Origin: Planctomycetota bacterium
Lineage (GTDB): Bacteria; Planctomycetota; UBA1135
Reading direction: 5' to 3'
NCBI GenBank assembly: GCA_008501825.1
Contig: QQUA01000016.1
Coordinates: 62,001-126,000 of the forward strand
DNA: 64,000 bases
In this document: positions 25,722 through 35,200 of the stretch, piece after piece
Layout of the letters: every line of letters starts with the position of its first letter
How positions within the stretch are numbered: position 1 is the stretch's first letter
Translations under genes and position numbers: made by a program
Notes under the pieces: generated by a model
The model's input: the letters and a program-made list of their open reading frames with translations, nothing else
Told to the model about the DNA's origin: nothing
Databases searched by the model: none

Positions 25722-27551
25722 TTAGGGGTTTGAGGTGGCCTCCGCCTCCTCCTCGTCTCCCCCACCATCTTCGCCATCCGGCTCAGTAAGGAAAAATGGT
25801 TTGACTTGGTAAGCCGTAGACAAGCCTTGGAATGAAAGTTCCTCCCTCAGCTTATTGGAAGCGGCGGTGCGGCCATAGGACTGGGCAATGGTCAACTCGC
25901 TCGGCCAGATTTTTTCCTTATCCACCGGGCGCCGGCTTTCCAGACGAACCACCAACCAACTTTGACTTTGCGGATGTTGGAAGGGCCCCAGGATTTGGCC
26001 ATCTTCCAAGTCCCCCAAGTTCTGCCCAACCTGTCCGCGCAAGAATGGAATCACTTGTTGATCGGTGGAAAATTTCGGATCCGCAGGGCGAGGGCGGCGA
26101 CCGATCCAGTCGACCAAATTCAAGCTTTGCTCCGCTTGCGTGGCTTGCTCTTGGAAAGCTTCCATTTCCAGGACCACGGGATCCTCTTCGGCAGCTCCTT
26201 CCTCTCGAGGCAAACCGTCAACGAAAGCTTCGGCGCCTTCTTCCGCCAGTTCGGCCTGACGTTTCTCACGCCAATAATCCACCACCGAATCCCGGACCTC
26301 AGCCAATTCCGGAAGGGTGCGTTCCTGAATCTGTTTCGGCCGCACCAAATAGGCCAGATCTTCACCAAGGATGGGTAAGGTCAACCATTCATCGACAGTA
26401 CCCCGGACAACCTGTTCTAAGCGAGGGCTGCCAAGCCGCGGGAAGTCCTGAAGTTGAGACAAAACGACCATTTCCTCGGCCAGAATTCGTTCCAAACCCC
26501 GCTCATCGGCGAAAGCTTGAAGGTCTTCCACTCCATCCAACTCCTCCGCCAAACTTTCCATCAGTTGATAAAGGCGGTAATCCCTGGCAAGACGCTCTTC
26601 ACCAATCTGCTCCCGGCTCATCGGACTTCCATCTTCCTGCCGGTAGGAAGTAAATCGCTGAATTCGGAAAAAGCCATCCAAATCGTCTTCGGTCGGCTCC
26701 AATTCAGGAGCCCAACTTTGCACAGCTTCGGTTTCCAAAGCTTCGGCGCTTAAAGCCAAGGCTTCGAAGCTGGCGGCTTCCTCGTTCTCCAGATCCCTTC
26801 TCTGCTGAGGACTTAAACCTTCATCGAAGAAAGTCTGCAATTCCTCTTCACTGGGTTCCAAAGCAGCGGCAGCATCGACAAAATCTTCGCCCTTCCACTG
26901 TAGATAGTGGAATCGGATTTCTTCGTTCTCTTCCGCCCAAGCTTCCAAAGCTTGTTGGGTGGTACTGACGGCAGAGGAAGCCAACAATTCCCGGACCACT
27001 TCTACCCGCAAGCATTCTCGCAACAGGCGCTCATAGCCGGTCCGGCTGCGTTGCCGCAAGCGAGCCAAGTATTCGTCGTAGGTGGTCACTCGCATGAACT
27101 GCATTTGCAATTGGATTTGCTGCCGAATGCGTTCATCGGTGATGCCGATTTCGAGCTCATCGGCCAATTCCCGGAGTACGGCATAACTCAGGATGGATTC
27201 CTCATTCAGCTCCCGGTCGGCCAATCCACTGAATAAAACCGTAGATTCCACCGAAGCCCAATTTCGAGCCGTCAGCCAATCCTCGCCGGAAATCGTGACC
27301 TCATCACCATCGGGCACCACCATGGTGGCTTGATCCTGAGGGCCGGCTCCAACCAGACTGGCGAAAGCGGACATCATGGGCCCGGTGACCGAAAAGATCA
27401 CCAGACAGAAGATGGCGACTCCGATTAACAGGATTCGCTTGCGCTTACCCATCTTGGCGGAGGGTTGAGAGGAAGCGCCCTCGGGTTCAGGCGCGGTGGC
27501 CCGAGCCGGTTTGTGCTGATGCGAGGGCTTTTTCTTGGCTTTACTACTCAT
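25722..27551 (-). CDS. membrane-anchored SurA/PpiD-like chaperone
   Basis: This is probably a periplasmic folding factor tethered to the inner membrane. The start chosen is ATG 27551 (MSSKAKKKPSHQ, 609 aa) rather than the track start six codons earlier. A basic, disordered cytoplasmic tail precedes one membrane helix (ILLIGVAIFCLVIFSVTG). Then comes a SurA_N-type region (LNEESILSYAVLRELADELEIGITDERIRQQIQLQ) and long helical stretches. A parvulin domain is not clear, so isomerase activity is doubtful. The C-terminus is acidic. It is the last gene of the long pseudopilin/scpB run, 73 nt after scpB, and abuts the insertion sequence. Confidence 0.68.
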   Translation of the reverse strand: MSSKAKKKPSHQHKPARATAPEPEGASSQPSAKMGKRKRILLIGVAIFCLVIFSVTGPMMSAFASLVGAGPQDQATMVVPDGDEVTISGEDWLTARNWASVESTVLFSGLADRELNEESILSYAVLRELADELEIGITDERIRQQIQLQMQFMRVTTYDEYLARLRQRSRTGYERLLRECLRVEVVRELLASSAVSTTQQALEAWAEENEEIRFHYLQWKGEDFVDAAAALEPSEEELQTFFDEGLSPQQRRDLENEEAASFEALALSAEALETEAVQSWAPELEPTEDDLDGFFRIQRFTSYRQEDGSPMSREQIGEERLARDYRLYQLMESLAEELDGVEDLQAFADERGLERILAEEMVVLSQLQDFPRLGSPRLEQVVRGTVDEWLTLPILGEDLAYLVRPKQIQERTLPELAEVRDSVVDYWREKRQAELAEEGAEAFVDGLPREEGAAEEDPVVLEMEAFQEQATQAEQSLNLVDWIGRRPRPADPKFSTDQQVIPFLRGQVGQNLGDLEDGQILGPFQHPQSQSWLVVRLESRRPVDKEKIWPSELTIAQSYGRTAASNKLREELSFQGLSTAYQVKPFFLTEPDGEDGGGDEEEAEATSNP

Positions 27552-27624
27552 GGCGGCAGTGCCTGGCAAAATGGAGCGGAGAGTCTACCCGACCGGGGGA
27601 TTCCCGCCTACTCCAGACCCAGGA

Positions 27625-28431
27625 CTAGCTTTGGTTCGAAGGGGACGGACCGGGAGAAGGGGCAGCTTCCCGGTGGTCCTTGGATTCGACGGCTTCGGCC
27701 GGTTCCAGATCGGCCTGTTCCGGGCTTGTGGAGGCAGGGGTCTGAAGTCCGTCTTTCGGCGAATTCCCCTTGGTATCCCCAGTTTTCTTCCCCGGCGGCG
27801 GAGCCTCCGCGGGAAAAGCCAGCCGGCCGGCTTCCGGAAGATCTTTCAAATCGCGGAGACCGAACTGGTTCAAAAACTCTTTGGTGGTGCCGTACAGAAA
27901 CGGCCTTCCCGGCAGATCCGCCCGCCCGAGGATGCGAATGAACCGAAGGTCCAAAAGATGGCGCAGATGGGCGGAACTATTGGCGCCGCGAATGGCGTCC
28001 ATGTCCGCTTTCAGCACCGGCTGCCGGTAAGCCACCAGAGCCAGGACTTCCATGCCCGCCGGACCCAATCGATCCTGGGGAATCTTCCGCCGTACCGGCT
28101 CGAGGGCCTCGGCCACGTCGTCGCTGGTCAACAGCCGCCAACCGGAACCAAGCTTCTTCAAGCTAAGGGGAAGATTGCGCGCTTCGATCCATTCCGCCAA
28201 GGCTTCCAAGTGTTGGCGAGGGCTGGCCGATTCATCCGCGGTGGATCCGGCCGCCTGAGATTCCCCTTCCTTGGGAGAGCCGGCCTTGGTCCCTCGTTTT
28301 TGATCCGCGGGATAGAGGACCTCCCGGATCCGGTCCAGGCCAACCGCCTCTGGAGAGGCGAACAAGAGGGCAAACAGGACCCGAAGCTTCTCCTCGGGAA
28401 TTCGAGACTTATTCAGGTTTCGGGACGACAA
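27625..28431 (-). CDS. scpB: segregation and condensation protein B
   Basis: ScpB is the winged-helix kleisin-associated subunit of the SMC-ScpAB condensin. Signature sequence is present: GMEVLALVAYRQPVLKADMDAIRG, then LRHLLDLRFIRILGR and GRPFLYGTTKEFLNQFGLRDLKDLPE. The N-terminal winged helix begins EEKLRVLFALLFASPEAVGLDRI. No ATG is available. I chose TTG 28431 (22-nt overlap with the upstream gene, AGG 5 nt before); CTG 28416 or ATT 28401 are alternatives. The track ORF to 28659 reads through the upstream gene. A charged insert (about residues 30-55) and a Pro/Ser-rich C-terminal tail make it longer than usual. scpA and smc are not in the window. Confidence 0.87.
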   Translation of the reverse strand: MSSRNLNKSRIPEEKLRVLFALLFASPEAVGLDRIREVLYPADQKRGTKAGSPKEGESQAAGSTADESASPRQHLEALAEWIEARNLPLSLKKLGSGWRLLTSDDVAEALEPVRRKIPQDRLGPAGMEVLALVAYRQPVLKADMDAIRGANSSAHLRHLLDLRFIRILGRADLPGRPFLYGTTKEFLNQFGLRDLKDLPEAGRLAFPAEAPPPGKKTGDTKGNSPKDGLQTPASTSPEQADLEPAEAVESKDHREAAPSPGPSPSNQS

Positions 28432-29347
28432 AGGCCTGTGCCGGCGGAAGAAGACTGGGAAGCCGTTCTTGGGCAGTATAGCGGCGAACCATCTCCTCAA
28501 ACCAGGTCCTGGCTTCCAAGGGAGTGATCGCCTGGCGGCGAAGTTGCTCCAGCAACACCACGGCAGGAGCCGGCCGGTTTTCCGGCGGCAGCCGGCTCTC
28601 CAAGCGCACCACCCGCCAAAGTTGGTCGCCTTCGAATTGAAACGGCCCGACCACGGCACCGGCTTTGGCCGACTTCAGTTTCGAGCGCAAGGGTTCGGGA
28701 AGGTAGACCGCCACCGGAGGGAAACTGGAATCGCCCTTGGGCCCAGGGTCCATGGATTCTCGAGCCAACATGCGCGGATCGGCGCCCTTGCGCAAGCGCC
28801 GAGCCCATTGCTCCGCCTGCTGAGGATCCGCTCCGATCAGCATGTGGAATTGGTATCGGCCGGCGGCCATGGCGTCCGCCCGCAACACGATCTGATAGAG
28901 CTGGTTGTCGCCTAAATGACGCCTCAGCACCGCTTCGACCTGAGACCAATTGCGACCGTATCGCCCTTGGGCCCAATCTTCCAATTCTTGATCCTCGGCC
29001 AAGCCTGCTCGGATGCCGTTCACCGATTGAGCCACGGCAGTGTCCAACTCATCGGGATCCACTTGATAACCCATCCGCTCCGCTTCCAAGCGGGCGAATT
29101 CACCACGCAATAGGCTCCGCACCATGGCCCGACTTTCGTCGGGAAACATAAAGACGGTCTCGGCGGTAAAAGCCCGAGCATCCATGGCCCGACCATCCAA
29201 CATGATTTCGGACAAAAGCGCCGGATGCCCGCGCCAAGGGAAAGCCACCTCGGTTCGGGAGGATGGCCCGCCACAGGCCAGAGCCCCAAGGGCCAAAGCC
29301 AATGCCAGCGGAACCGGCTTGCCGGACCAGCAGGAAGTCACCACCAA
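28409..29347 (-). CDS. SurA-like periplasmic lipoprotein
   Basis: The 312-aa protein has a lipoprotein signal (VPLALALALGALACGG, lipobox cysteine near residue 25). A SurA-type helical N-domain follows (LLRGEFARLEAERMGYQVDPDELDTAVAQSV), then a region suggestive of a degenerate parvulin domain (YQFHMLIGADPQQAEQWARRLRKGAD ... GDSSFPPVAVYLPEPL ... VGPFQFEGDQLWRVVRLESR). It is likely a chaperone or peptidyl-prolyl isomerase for exported proteins. Successive TTG-GTG-GTG codons at 29347-29339 are all possible starts. The track uses the first, 3 nt after the upstream stop. Placement behind the pseudopilin genes suggests it folds secreted or pilus-related proteins. Confidence 0.65.
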   Translation of the reverse strand: MVVTSCWSGKPVPLALALALGALACGGPSSRTEVAFPWRGHPALLSEIMLDGRAMDARAFTAETVFMFPDESRAMVRSLLRGEFARLEAERMGYQVDPDELDTAVAQSVNGIRAGLAEDQELEDWAQGRYGRNWSQVEAVLRRHLGDNQLYQIVLRADAMAAGRYQFHMLIGADPQQAEQWARRLRKGADPRMLARESMDPGPKGDSSFPPVAVYLPEPLRSKLKSAKAGAVVGPFQFEGDQLWRVVRLESRLPPENRPAPAVVLLEQLRRQAITPLEARTWFEEMVRRYTAQERLPSLLPPAQAFVVPKPE

Positions 29348-29350
29348 TCG

Positions 29351-30883
29351 CTAGTAGAAGTACACCGCCCGCCGTTTGCTCACGCCTTGGCAGGTTGGAC
29401 ATTTGTGGCGCTTTTCTTTGGCCCCTTCGGCACCGACTTCGGTGACCCGAATCACTCCGGTTCCACCGCAGGTGATGCAGTTATCAAACCGCGCCCGGTG
29501 CAATTTGTAGTCACCGGAAAATTCGGCGTAGTAGGCCAGCAGGAATTGAAAGCGCTCCGTGGCGGTGGCTTTACGCCACCAGTCTTCCGGCGAATATTCT
29601 TCATCTCCAGAAGCTTTGCGGCGTGCACGATCGAGGTTTTCCAAATACCTGCGAGTCCGTTCTTCCAGCTCCCGTTGTTCCGGAGACTTGCCGTCATCGA
29701 TTTGTTCTTCTTCCACCTCCAAGCCGGCCAAGGCCTTGTCTTCACCCAAGATCCAGGTGCCGTCGCCATAGGTGGCTTGAAGGCGCCGAGGAGTATGCTG
29801 GAAACGATTTCCCCATAAGGAGTCCAACTCTTCAGGAGAAACGTCGTCTTTCATGGATTTCAAATCATCCAATAGTTTTTCCCGAACTTTGCTGGGAGCT
29901 TCCGTTTCCGCCCAGCTCATCAAGCTGTCCATGGTGACGTTGGACTCATAAGACTTGCGCTTGACCACCCCGACTACCCGCTTGAACCATTGACTGACCA
30001 AGTGGCGTTCCATGGCCGCCTTGCGCTCTTCTTCGAAACGGTCCTGCAACTCCAAGAATTCTCCGCGCAAACCGGCTTGCGGGAATTGGCCTTCGAAGGC
30101 ATCCAATTTCTCCAAAGCGGTGGTGAAGCGACCTCGGTGCATCAACTGGCGGATCTCGGTCAAGGCCGCCGCCTCTTCCCGATGGGCCATGGTCTGTTCC
30201 AACTCGTCCAAGGCGACCTCAACCCGACTCGCCAAGGCTTGATCCCCTTCGGCTTCTGCGGCTTCCGACGCCGCCTGGAGGTGTTGTTGCGCCTGTTCCA
30301 AGGCATAGACACTGCGCAATTCTTGGGCGAATTCATAATGCCGCAAACCGGAATCCAAATTTACTTCCAGCAGGCGCTCGTCGTAGAACTGCTCCGGGGT
30401 CAAAATTTGATCGGCGGGCACCACCACCGGTTCCGGAGGAGCCGCCAGCATCCTTAAAGCCACCTTGGTGGTGTTCTCCCGAATTCTCAGTTCAAGAAAC
30501 TGGGCGTCCTTGCGCAACACACGCCCGACCAATTGGCCGCCGTTTTTCAGCATCAGCAAGTCGGCGGTCACCGTCGGGATGCCGCTTTGCTGGCGATAAC
30601 CGAAACTGGTTTTCAGGCGCTGCCCTTCACCGGGAAACAAGTCGTTCCAACTCAAGGCGTAGCGACCTCCGTGACGGCTGGAAACCAATACCAAGCCGTC
30701 CAGATCGTGTTCCACGATGTTTCCGACCAACAAGCGGCCGTCGCGGAGGCGAACGATTTCGTTCTCCCCAGGAAGATCTTGAGCCGCACTCCAGGGAGCG
30801 GCCGCGGCCAGAACCGTAAACAACAGGAGGAGGAGGGATCGCATGGCTTTCTTGCTTGACATGGCGGGAGACAGCCGGCTCAT
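29351..30883 (-). CDS. exported protein with DnaJ-like zinc motifs, unknown
   Basis: The 510-aa protein has an N-terminal signal (MRSLLLLLFTVLAAAAPWSAAQ). A beta-rich region reads like an LSm/SH3-type repeat (VRLRDGRLLVGNIVEHDLDGLVLVSS, then LLMLKNGGQLVGRVLRKDAQFLELRI). Long helical, coiled-coil-like sequence follows. At the end come two zinc-knuckle pairs, CITCGGTGVI and CPTCQGVSK, like those of DnaJ cysteine-rich domains. I do not know a named family. ATG 30883 overlaps the GspI stop (ATGA), so it is translated with the pseudopilins. Possible roles are a periplasmic chaperone or a pilus accessory factor. Confidence 0.65.
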   Translation of the reverse strand: MSRLSPAMSSKKAMRSLLLLLFTVLAAAAPWSAAQDLPGENEIVRLRDGRLLVGNIVEHDLDGLVLVSSRHGGRYALSWNDLFPGEGQRLKTSFGYRQQSGIPTVTADLLMLKNGGQLVGRVLRKDAQFLELRIRENTTKVALRMLAAPPEPVVVPADQILTPEQFYDERLLEVNLDSGLRHYEFAQELRSVYALEQAQQHLQAASEAAEAEGDQALASRVEVALDELEQTMAHREEAAALTEIRQLMHRGRFTTALEKLDAFEGQFPQAGLRGEFLELQDRFEEERKAAMERHLVSQWFKRVVGVVKRKSYESNVTMDSLMSWAETEAPSKVREKLLDDLKSMKDDVSPEELDSLWGNRFQHTPRRLQATYGDGTWILGEDKALAGLEVEEEQIDDGKSPEQRELEERTRRYLENLDRARRKASGDEEYSPEDWWRKATATERFQFLLAYYAEFSGDYKLHRARFDNCITCGGTGVIRVTEVGAEGAKEKRHKCPTCQGVSKRRAVYFY

Positions 30884-31290
30884 GAGTCTAAACGGCGACT
30901 CATGGGCACCTGTTTGGCTAAAAGAAAACTGAGCCGCGCCACCGGCCGCTCAGGATTGGAGCGATAAAAGCGCAGGCGTGCCCGGGGCAGGCCATCGGCT
31001 CTCTTGGGGTTTTCCACGATCAAGTCGTATTTGTAGTCCGGGGCTCCTGGCACCGGTTGGGCCAGGAATTCCTGCAACCGGGTGGTGCCGCCTCCGGAAT
31101 CCAGCATCCAAGCTTCGTCGAGAAGCTTTTGCACCAGGGGTTCGACGTGTGGGGCCAATTCGGCATGGGCCCGGGCGGTGTTTTCCATGCCACCGCCAAA
31201 CTGAAACAAACCTAGGAGAGCCGTGACCCCGACCAGGAACAAGCCCATGGCCAGGAGCACTTCAATCAAGGAAAAACCGGACCGGTTCAT
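30880..31290 (-). CDS. minor pseudopilin, GspI-like
   Basis: The 136-aa protein has a class III prepilin signal: NRSG then FSLIEVLLAMGLFLVGVTALLGL, with glycine at -1, phenylalanine at +1 and glutamate at +5 of the peptidase site. The track ORF extends to 31638, but ATG 31290 overlaps the stop of the preceding pseudopilin gene (ATGA) and gives a proper leader. It probably sits at the tip of a pseudopilus. The assignment as I-like rests on order (after J- and K-like genes) and short length. Confidence 0.75.
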   Translation of the reverse strand: MNRSGFSLIEVLLAMGLFLVGVTALLGLFQFGGGMENTARAHAELAPHVEPLVQKLLDEAWMLDSGGGTTRLQEFLAQPVPGAPDYKYDLIVENPKRADGLPRARLRFYRSNPERPVARLSFLLAKQVPMSRRLDS

Positions 31291-32210
31291 GGAGCCCACC
31301 TCCTTCCTTCGGCCACCACCCAAGCTTCTCCAGCATAGCTCTTGGGAAGCAAAACCGGCGCCCGAGCGGGGTGAGCTTCGAAACTGGTATCCCTCAGCCC
31401 GCGCTCGGCAATGGACAAAGTCGGCGGGGTTCCGCTGACCCGCATCCATTCTTTCTCCACCAAGGCGAATTCCGGAATCTTGAAGGGGAGTTGTCCGCGC
31501 AAACGCATGCGGTTGCCCGCAGCCTCTAAATCTTCGTCCAAGCGTGGAGGTCGATTGCGGGCCGATCCCGCCACCCGTTCCAGGCGTAGGCGAACCTTGG
31601 CCGGCAGGTCGCGGACCGGATCGGGAGGAATTTTCCATTCCTCATGCCACTGCCCTTGGCTATCCAGAGCCGCGAATTCGGCCCAAGCCACTCCGTCTAA
31701 AACCACTAGACCGGCACCCTCTCGAGCCCTTCGTTCCACCAAGCGATCGCTGCTTAGAAAAGACTCGGACGGATTCTCCAATTGAGTCAGGCGCATCAAG
31801 CGGCAAAGCCGGCTGTTGGCAGGATCCTCCGGCACCAGCATCCAGACGATTTCCACGGCGTGTCGAGCTTCCGGATCTTGATCCAGGGCCGCCCCGCCGT
31901 GGGCCAAAAAACGCATTCGGGGCAGATACCAAGCTTGTTGCGCTTCGCCGGCGGGAACCGCCTCCCAGAAATCGACTTCAAATCGGCCGCGAGCTCCGTT
32001 GTGCAAAGCCCGCAAATCGGTACGCAACTTCTGCAAGGTCGAACTGAACACCAAATCGCCATGGCCACGGCGTTCCCCGTTCTGCCACAAGCCCATGACC
32101 GAATTCAAAATACCGGCGACGAACAGTCCGAGCATGGCGAATAGACCGAGAGCCAACAACACCTCGATGAGGGTCATGCCGGAGCGGTTATTACGACCAG
32201 CGGTTTTCAT
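31287..32210 (-). CDS. minor pseudopilin, GspJ-like
   Basis: The 307-aa protein has the prepilin leader NNRSG followed by MTLIEVLLALGLFAMLGLFVAGI, with the conserved glutamate at +5. The body has a PulJ-like pattern (GDLVFSSTLQKLRTDLRAL, ALDQDPEARHAVEIVWML). It is longer than typical GspJ (about 200 aa). Start ATG 32210 overlaps the stop of the 1663-aa gene and its stop overlaps the GspI-like start. It is likely part of the tip complex with the K-like and I-like proteins. Confidence 0.78.
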   Translation of the reverse strand: MKTAGRNNRSGMTLIEVLLALGLFAMLGLFVAGILNSVMGLWQNGERRGHGDLVFSSTLQKLRTDLRALHNGARGRFEVDFWEAVPAGEAQQAWYLPRMRFLAHGGAALDQDPEARHAVEIVWMLVPEDPANSRLCRLMRLTQLENPSESFLSSDRLVERRAREGAGLVVLDGVAWAEFAALDSQGQWHEEWKIPPDPVRDLPAKVRLRLERVAGSARNRPPRLDEDLEAAGNRMRLRGQLPFKIPEFALVEKEWMRVSGTPPTLSIAERGLRDTSFEAHPARAPVLLPKSYAGEAWVVAEGRRWAP

Positions 32211-35200
32211 TCCACCACCTCGGCCCAGCGTTGAATCCGGGGTTCGGCCAGATAGTCAATCATCAGGTTGCGAAAGCGAGGAGCGGTGGTCCAGCCGAGA
32301 GAACTGAAATTGACCGGATCGAAAGCCCCGACGTCCCAATCGAAACTAATTCGAAGATCCAATCGATCGGAAGCCAAATCCAGCGGATGGAGTCCCCCAC
32401 CCTGGGCTTTGCCTTCTTCCAACAACACCACTCCCGGAGTTCCGGGAACGTCTTCAAAACTGGCTTGGCCGCTACGCAACCACAGCCGGACTTTATGAGA
32501 AGCATCGGGTAATTCCGCTTCGTATTGAAGGCCCCGCCAATAAGCCTGGGGTTCGTCCAGCCCGATTTGCAGCCAGGCGGCTGCCGGACTGCTACTCGCT
32601 GCGACGTAACGGTCCTGCCAGCGGCAGGGAAAACTGTAGACCAAAGTGCCTTGGCCGTGATCGGCGGCCACGGTGCCGAATCGGCCTCGCAAAATGCCGT
32701 CGCCGCGATCTTCCTCTTCACCCGGCAGACTCCGGTGGCGCGGCATCATCAGTTCTTGGTTCTGCCCTTTGTGACTGGTGTGAATCAACTCCTGATCGAT
32801 CAACAAGAGGCTTTCCGGCGGGAACGGGGATCCATCCTCGACGATCAAAGTCGCTTCGCCTGGAGTCACGTTGTTGGTCAAGACCGAAACCGGCCGGCCA
32901 TCGACCACGTACACATGAGCGCCTTGGGCATGACCGCGGGCTTCCGTTCCGTGCAAGCCGCGACCTCCCGGAGCAATTTCAATCTCTCCGGTTCCGGGAT
33001 TGAAGCCGCTGTATGCGATGCGCTCGCCATCGATATCCAGCAATCCGCTTTCGGGGAAGTTCGCGAACCAGCCTCCGGCTTGGGTGGAAAGGCGGCGCCG
33101 GCCGTCCAAAACCAAAGCGTATTGATGCAGGAAAATAGAACGAGGTTCGGTGGCTTCCAAATCCTGATCCAACATCCAAGCTCCACGAGCCAAAGCATTG
33201 TTGGCCGGCCCCATTCCGGCCACCGTATGCAAACTAACCTCGTCAACCATGCCGTTGAAGGAAGTCCCGCCGGAAACGCTGCCGCCGACGTTAAGAGTAT
33301 CCAAACGGACCGGCCGTTCCCCGCTGGGAAACTTCACCAGTCGTTCCATGGTTCGGATGTCGGTGTTCGGAGCGTTCAAGTTCTGACCGCCGACCCAACC
33401 CAAAAATGGCAAACCCGGGTCTTCATAAAAGGCCACGTAAAAACGGCCGTTCTCGGTTCTCGGACTGAGACGGCTGGGCTTGGCCCATTGCACCGTGAAC
33501 CAGTTCGGCGGCAAACTTCCTTGAGGTTGCATCACCGCCACACGATCCTTGCGGCCGACGAATCCGGTGGAGGAATCCAAATTGCGTAAGGTCTTGAACA
33601 CCGGCACCAAGCGAGTTCCGCTTTGCTGGGCGTGATCATAAGTTCCCATGACTCCTCGGAAACCGTAAGCCCGGCGAATGGTTTCGATGGTGTCGGGCCG
33701 GTCGTCCACCGGCTCGCCGATGGTCCGGGCAAACACGAAAGCATCTTCCGTTTCCTGCAATAGCGGCGGGGTGAGGGCATACAAACCGCCACCGGCCCGG
33801 CCTCCAGGCCGGCCGCCGGAACCAATGTTGCCGCCACCGGGATTGCCGCCGTCTCCAGGGCCGCCAGGCTCTTCTGGCACGTCGGCTCGAACTTCACTCA
33901 GATAGGCACTGACTGCATTCTGAAGAGCGCCCCAATCATCGCGCACGAACATTCCGTTGATGATGCTGTCATAGCGCACCCATTCGGTTAAGCCGGCATC
34001 GGCGTCCGAAGTCAGTTGCACGAACTGGGAAAAGTTGTCGTCTCCAGGAAGATAAGTGACGTCACTGATCCCCGATCCTTTCACTGAAATCGGAATGATG
34101 TAGACGTAACTGTCGGGTAATTCCTGCAAGGGAGTATCGTCGCGATAGACGAAACTTTCCCACTCGGTGACGAAGGATCGAGCTTCACTATAAGCCCAAT
34201 CGGGAGGCCCGTCTTCGCCGCTCAACAGCGGCAACTGAATGTTCCTTTGAATTAGATTCAAGGTGGTTCCGGAGCGGGATGAATACTCGACCACTTCCAT
34301 ACCGGAAATCAAACAATTGTCGCCGGTACGCAAACCGTCCCGACCCCAATACACCCACTGCACCATGAGGGCGTAACCGCCGTTTTCCTGGAAAGCCTCG
34401 GCGTAATAAGGATCGCCTTCCGCTTGCGGGATCGGCCCGAGCTCAATCTCACCGAGATAGCCACAGGTGATGCCCATGCCGATTTGGAAACTGCGACCGC
34501 TGAGCGGGCTGACGATTTCAATCGGATCCTGGCCGTTGACGACTTGGGCCAAAGACCAAGGGCCGACGTTGCCGGTTAAACGACCGCCGCCGATAGGAAT
34601 CCCATCCTCGTCGATGATCGCACTGTAACCGTAAAGCTCCACCCCGGAACCGGCGGGGTGGTAGGTATCCAGAGAGTTCACCGCTACGTCCGAATCTTCC
34701 CGGGCGGCGCGGCCGCCCAAATACCCGTCCGGACCAGCAATCCGTTGAGTGATGAAAGTGTTTGCGGTTTTCGACGAATACTCGATGACTTCTTGTCCCA
34801 CCCGCAAAACGCCGCGGTTGGGAAAGCCCTCGGTGGATTCCACCACCAGGACGTCGTCGGGAGAACCGGCGGCGTAAGCGCTCAAGGGCGCCGTCAACTC
34901 GGTGTATCCAAGGACTTCACCCCGGGGAACGCCGTCCACCGCCACCTGAAAACCCCGAGCGGAAATCCCGCGGAGCAAAGTGGAAAGATGGAACCATCGA
35001 TCTTCCAAATCGTATTCCGCCGGATCCACCCGCACTTCCAGGGCTTCTTCCAAATTGTCTTCGTCAAAGGGATCCTGGCCGGCGTTGTCATAGGCTCGAA
35101 TGACCAAGCGCCCTTGTTCGATGGCGGCGAATACCCGCTCTTTGTCCACCTCCGGACCGCTTAAGTCGAATAAAAAGCCGTCCTGCAAGCCGTCGTGCAA

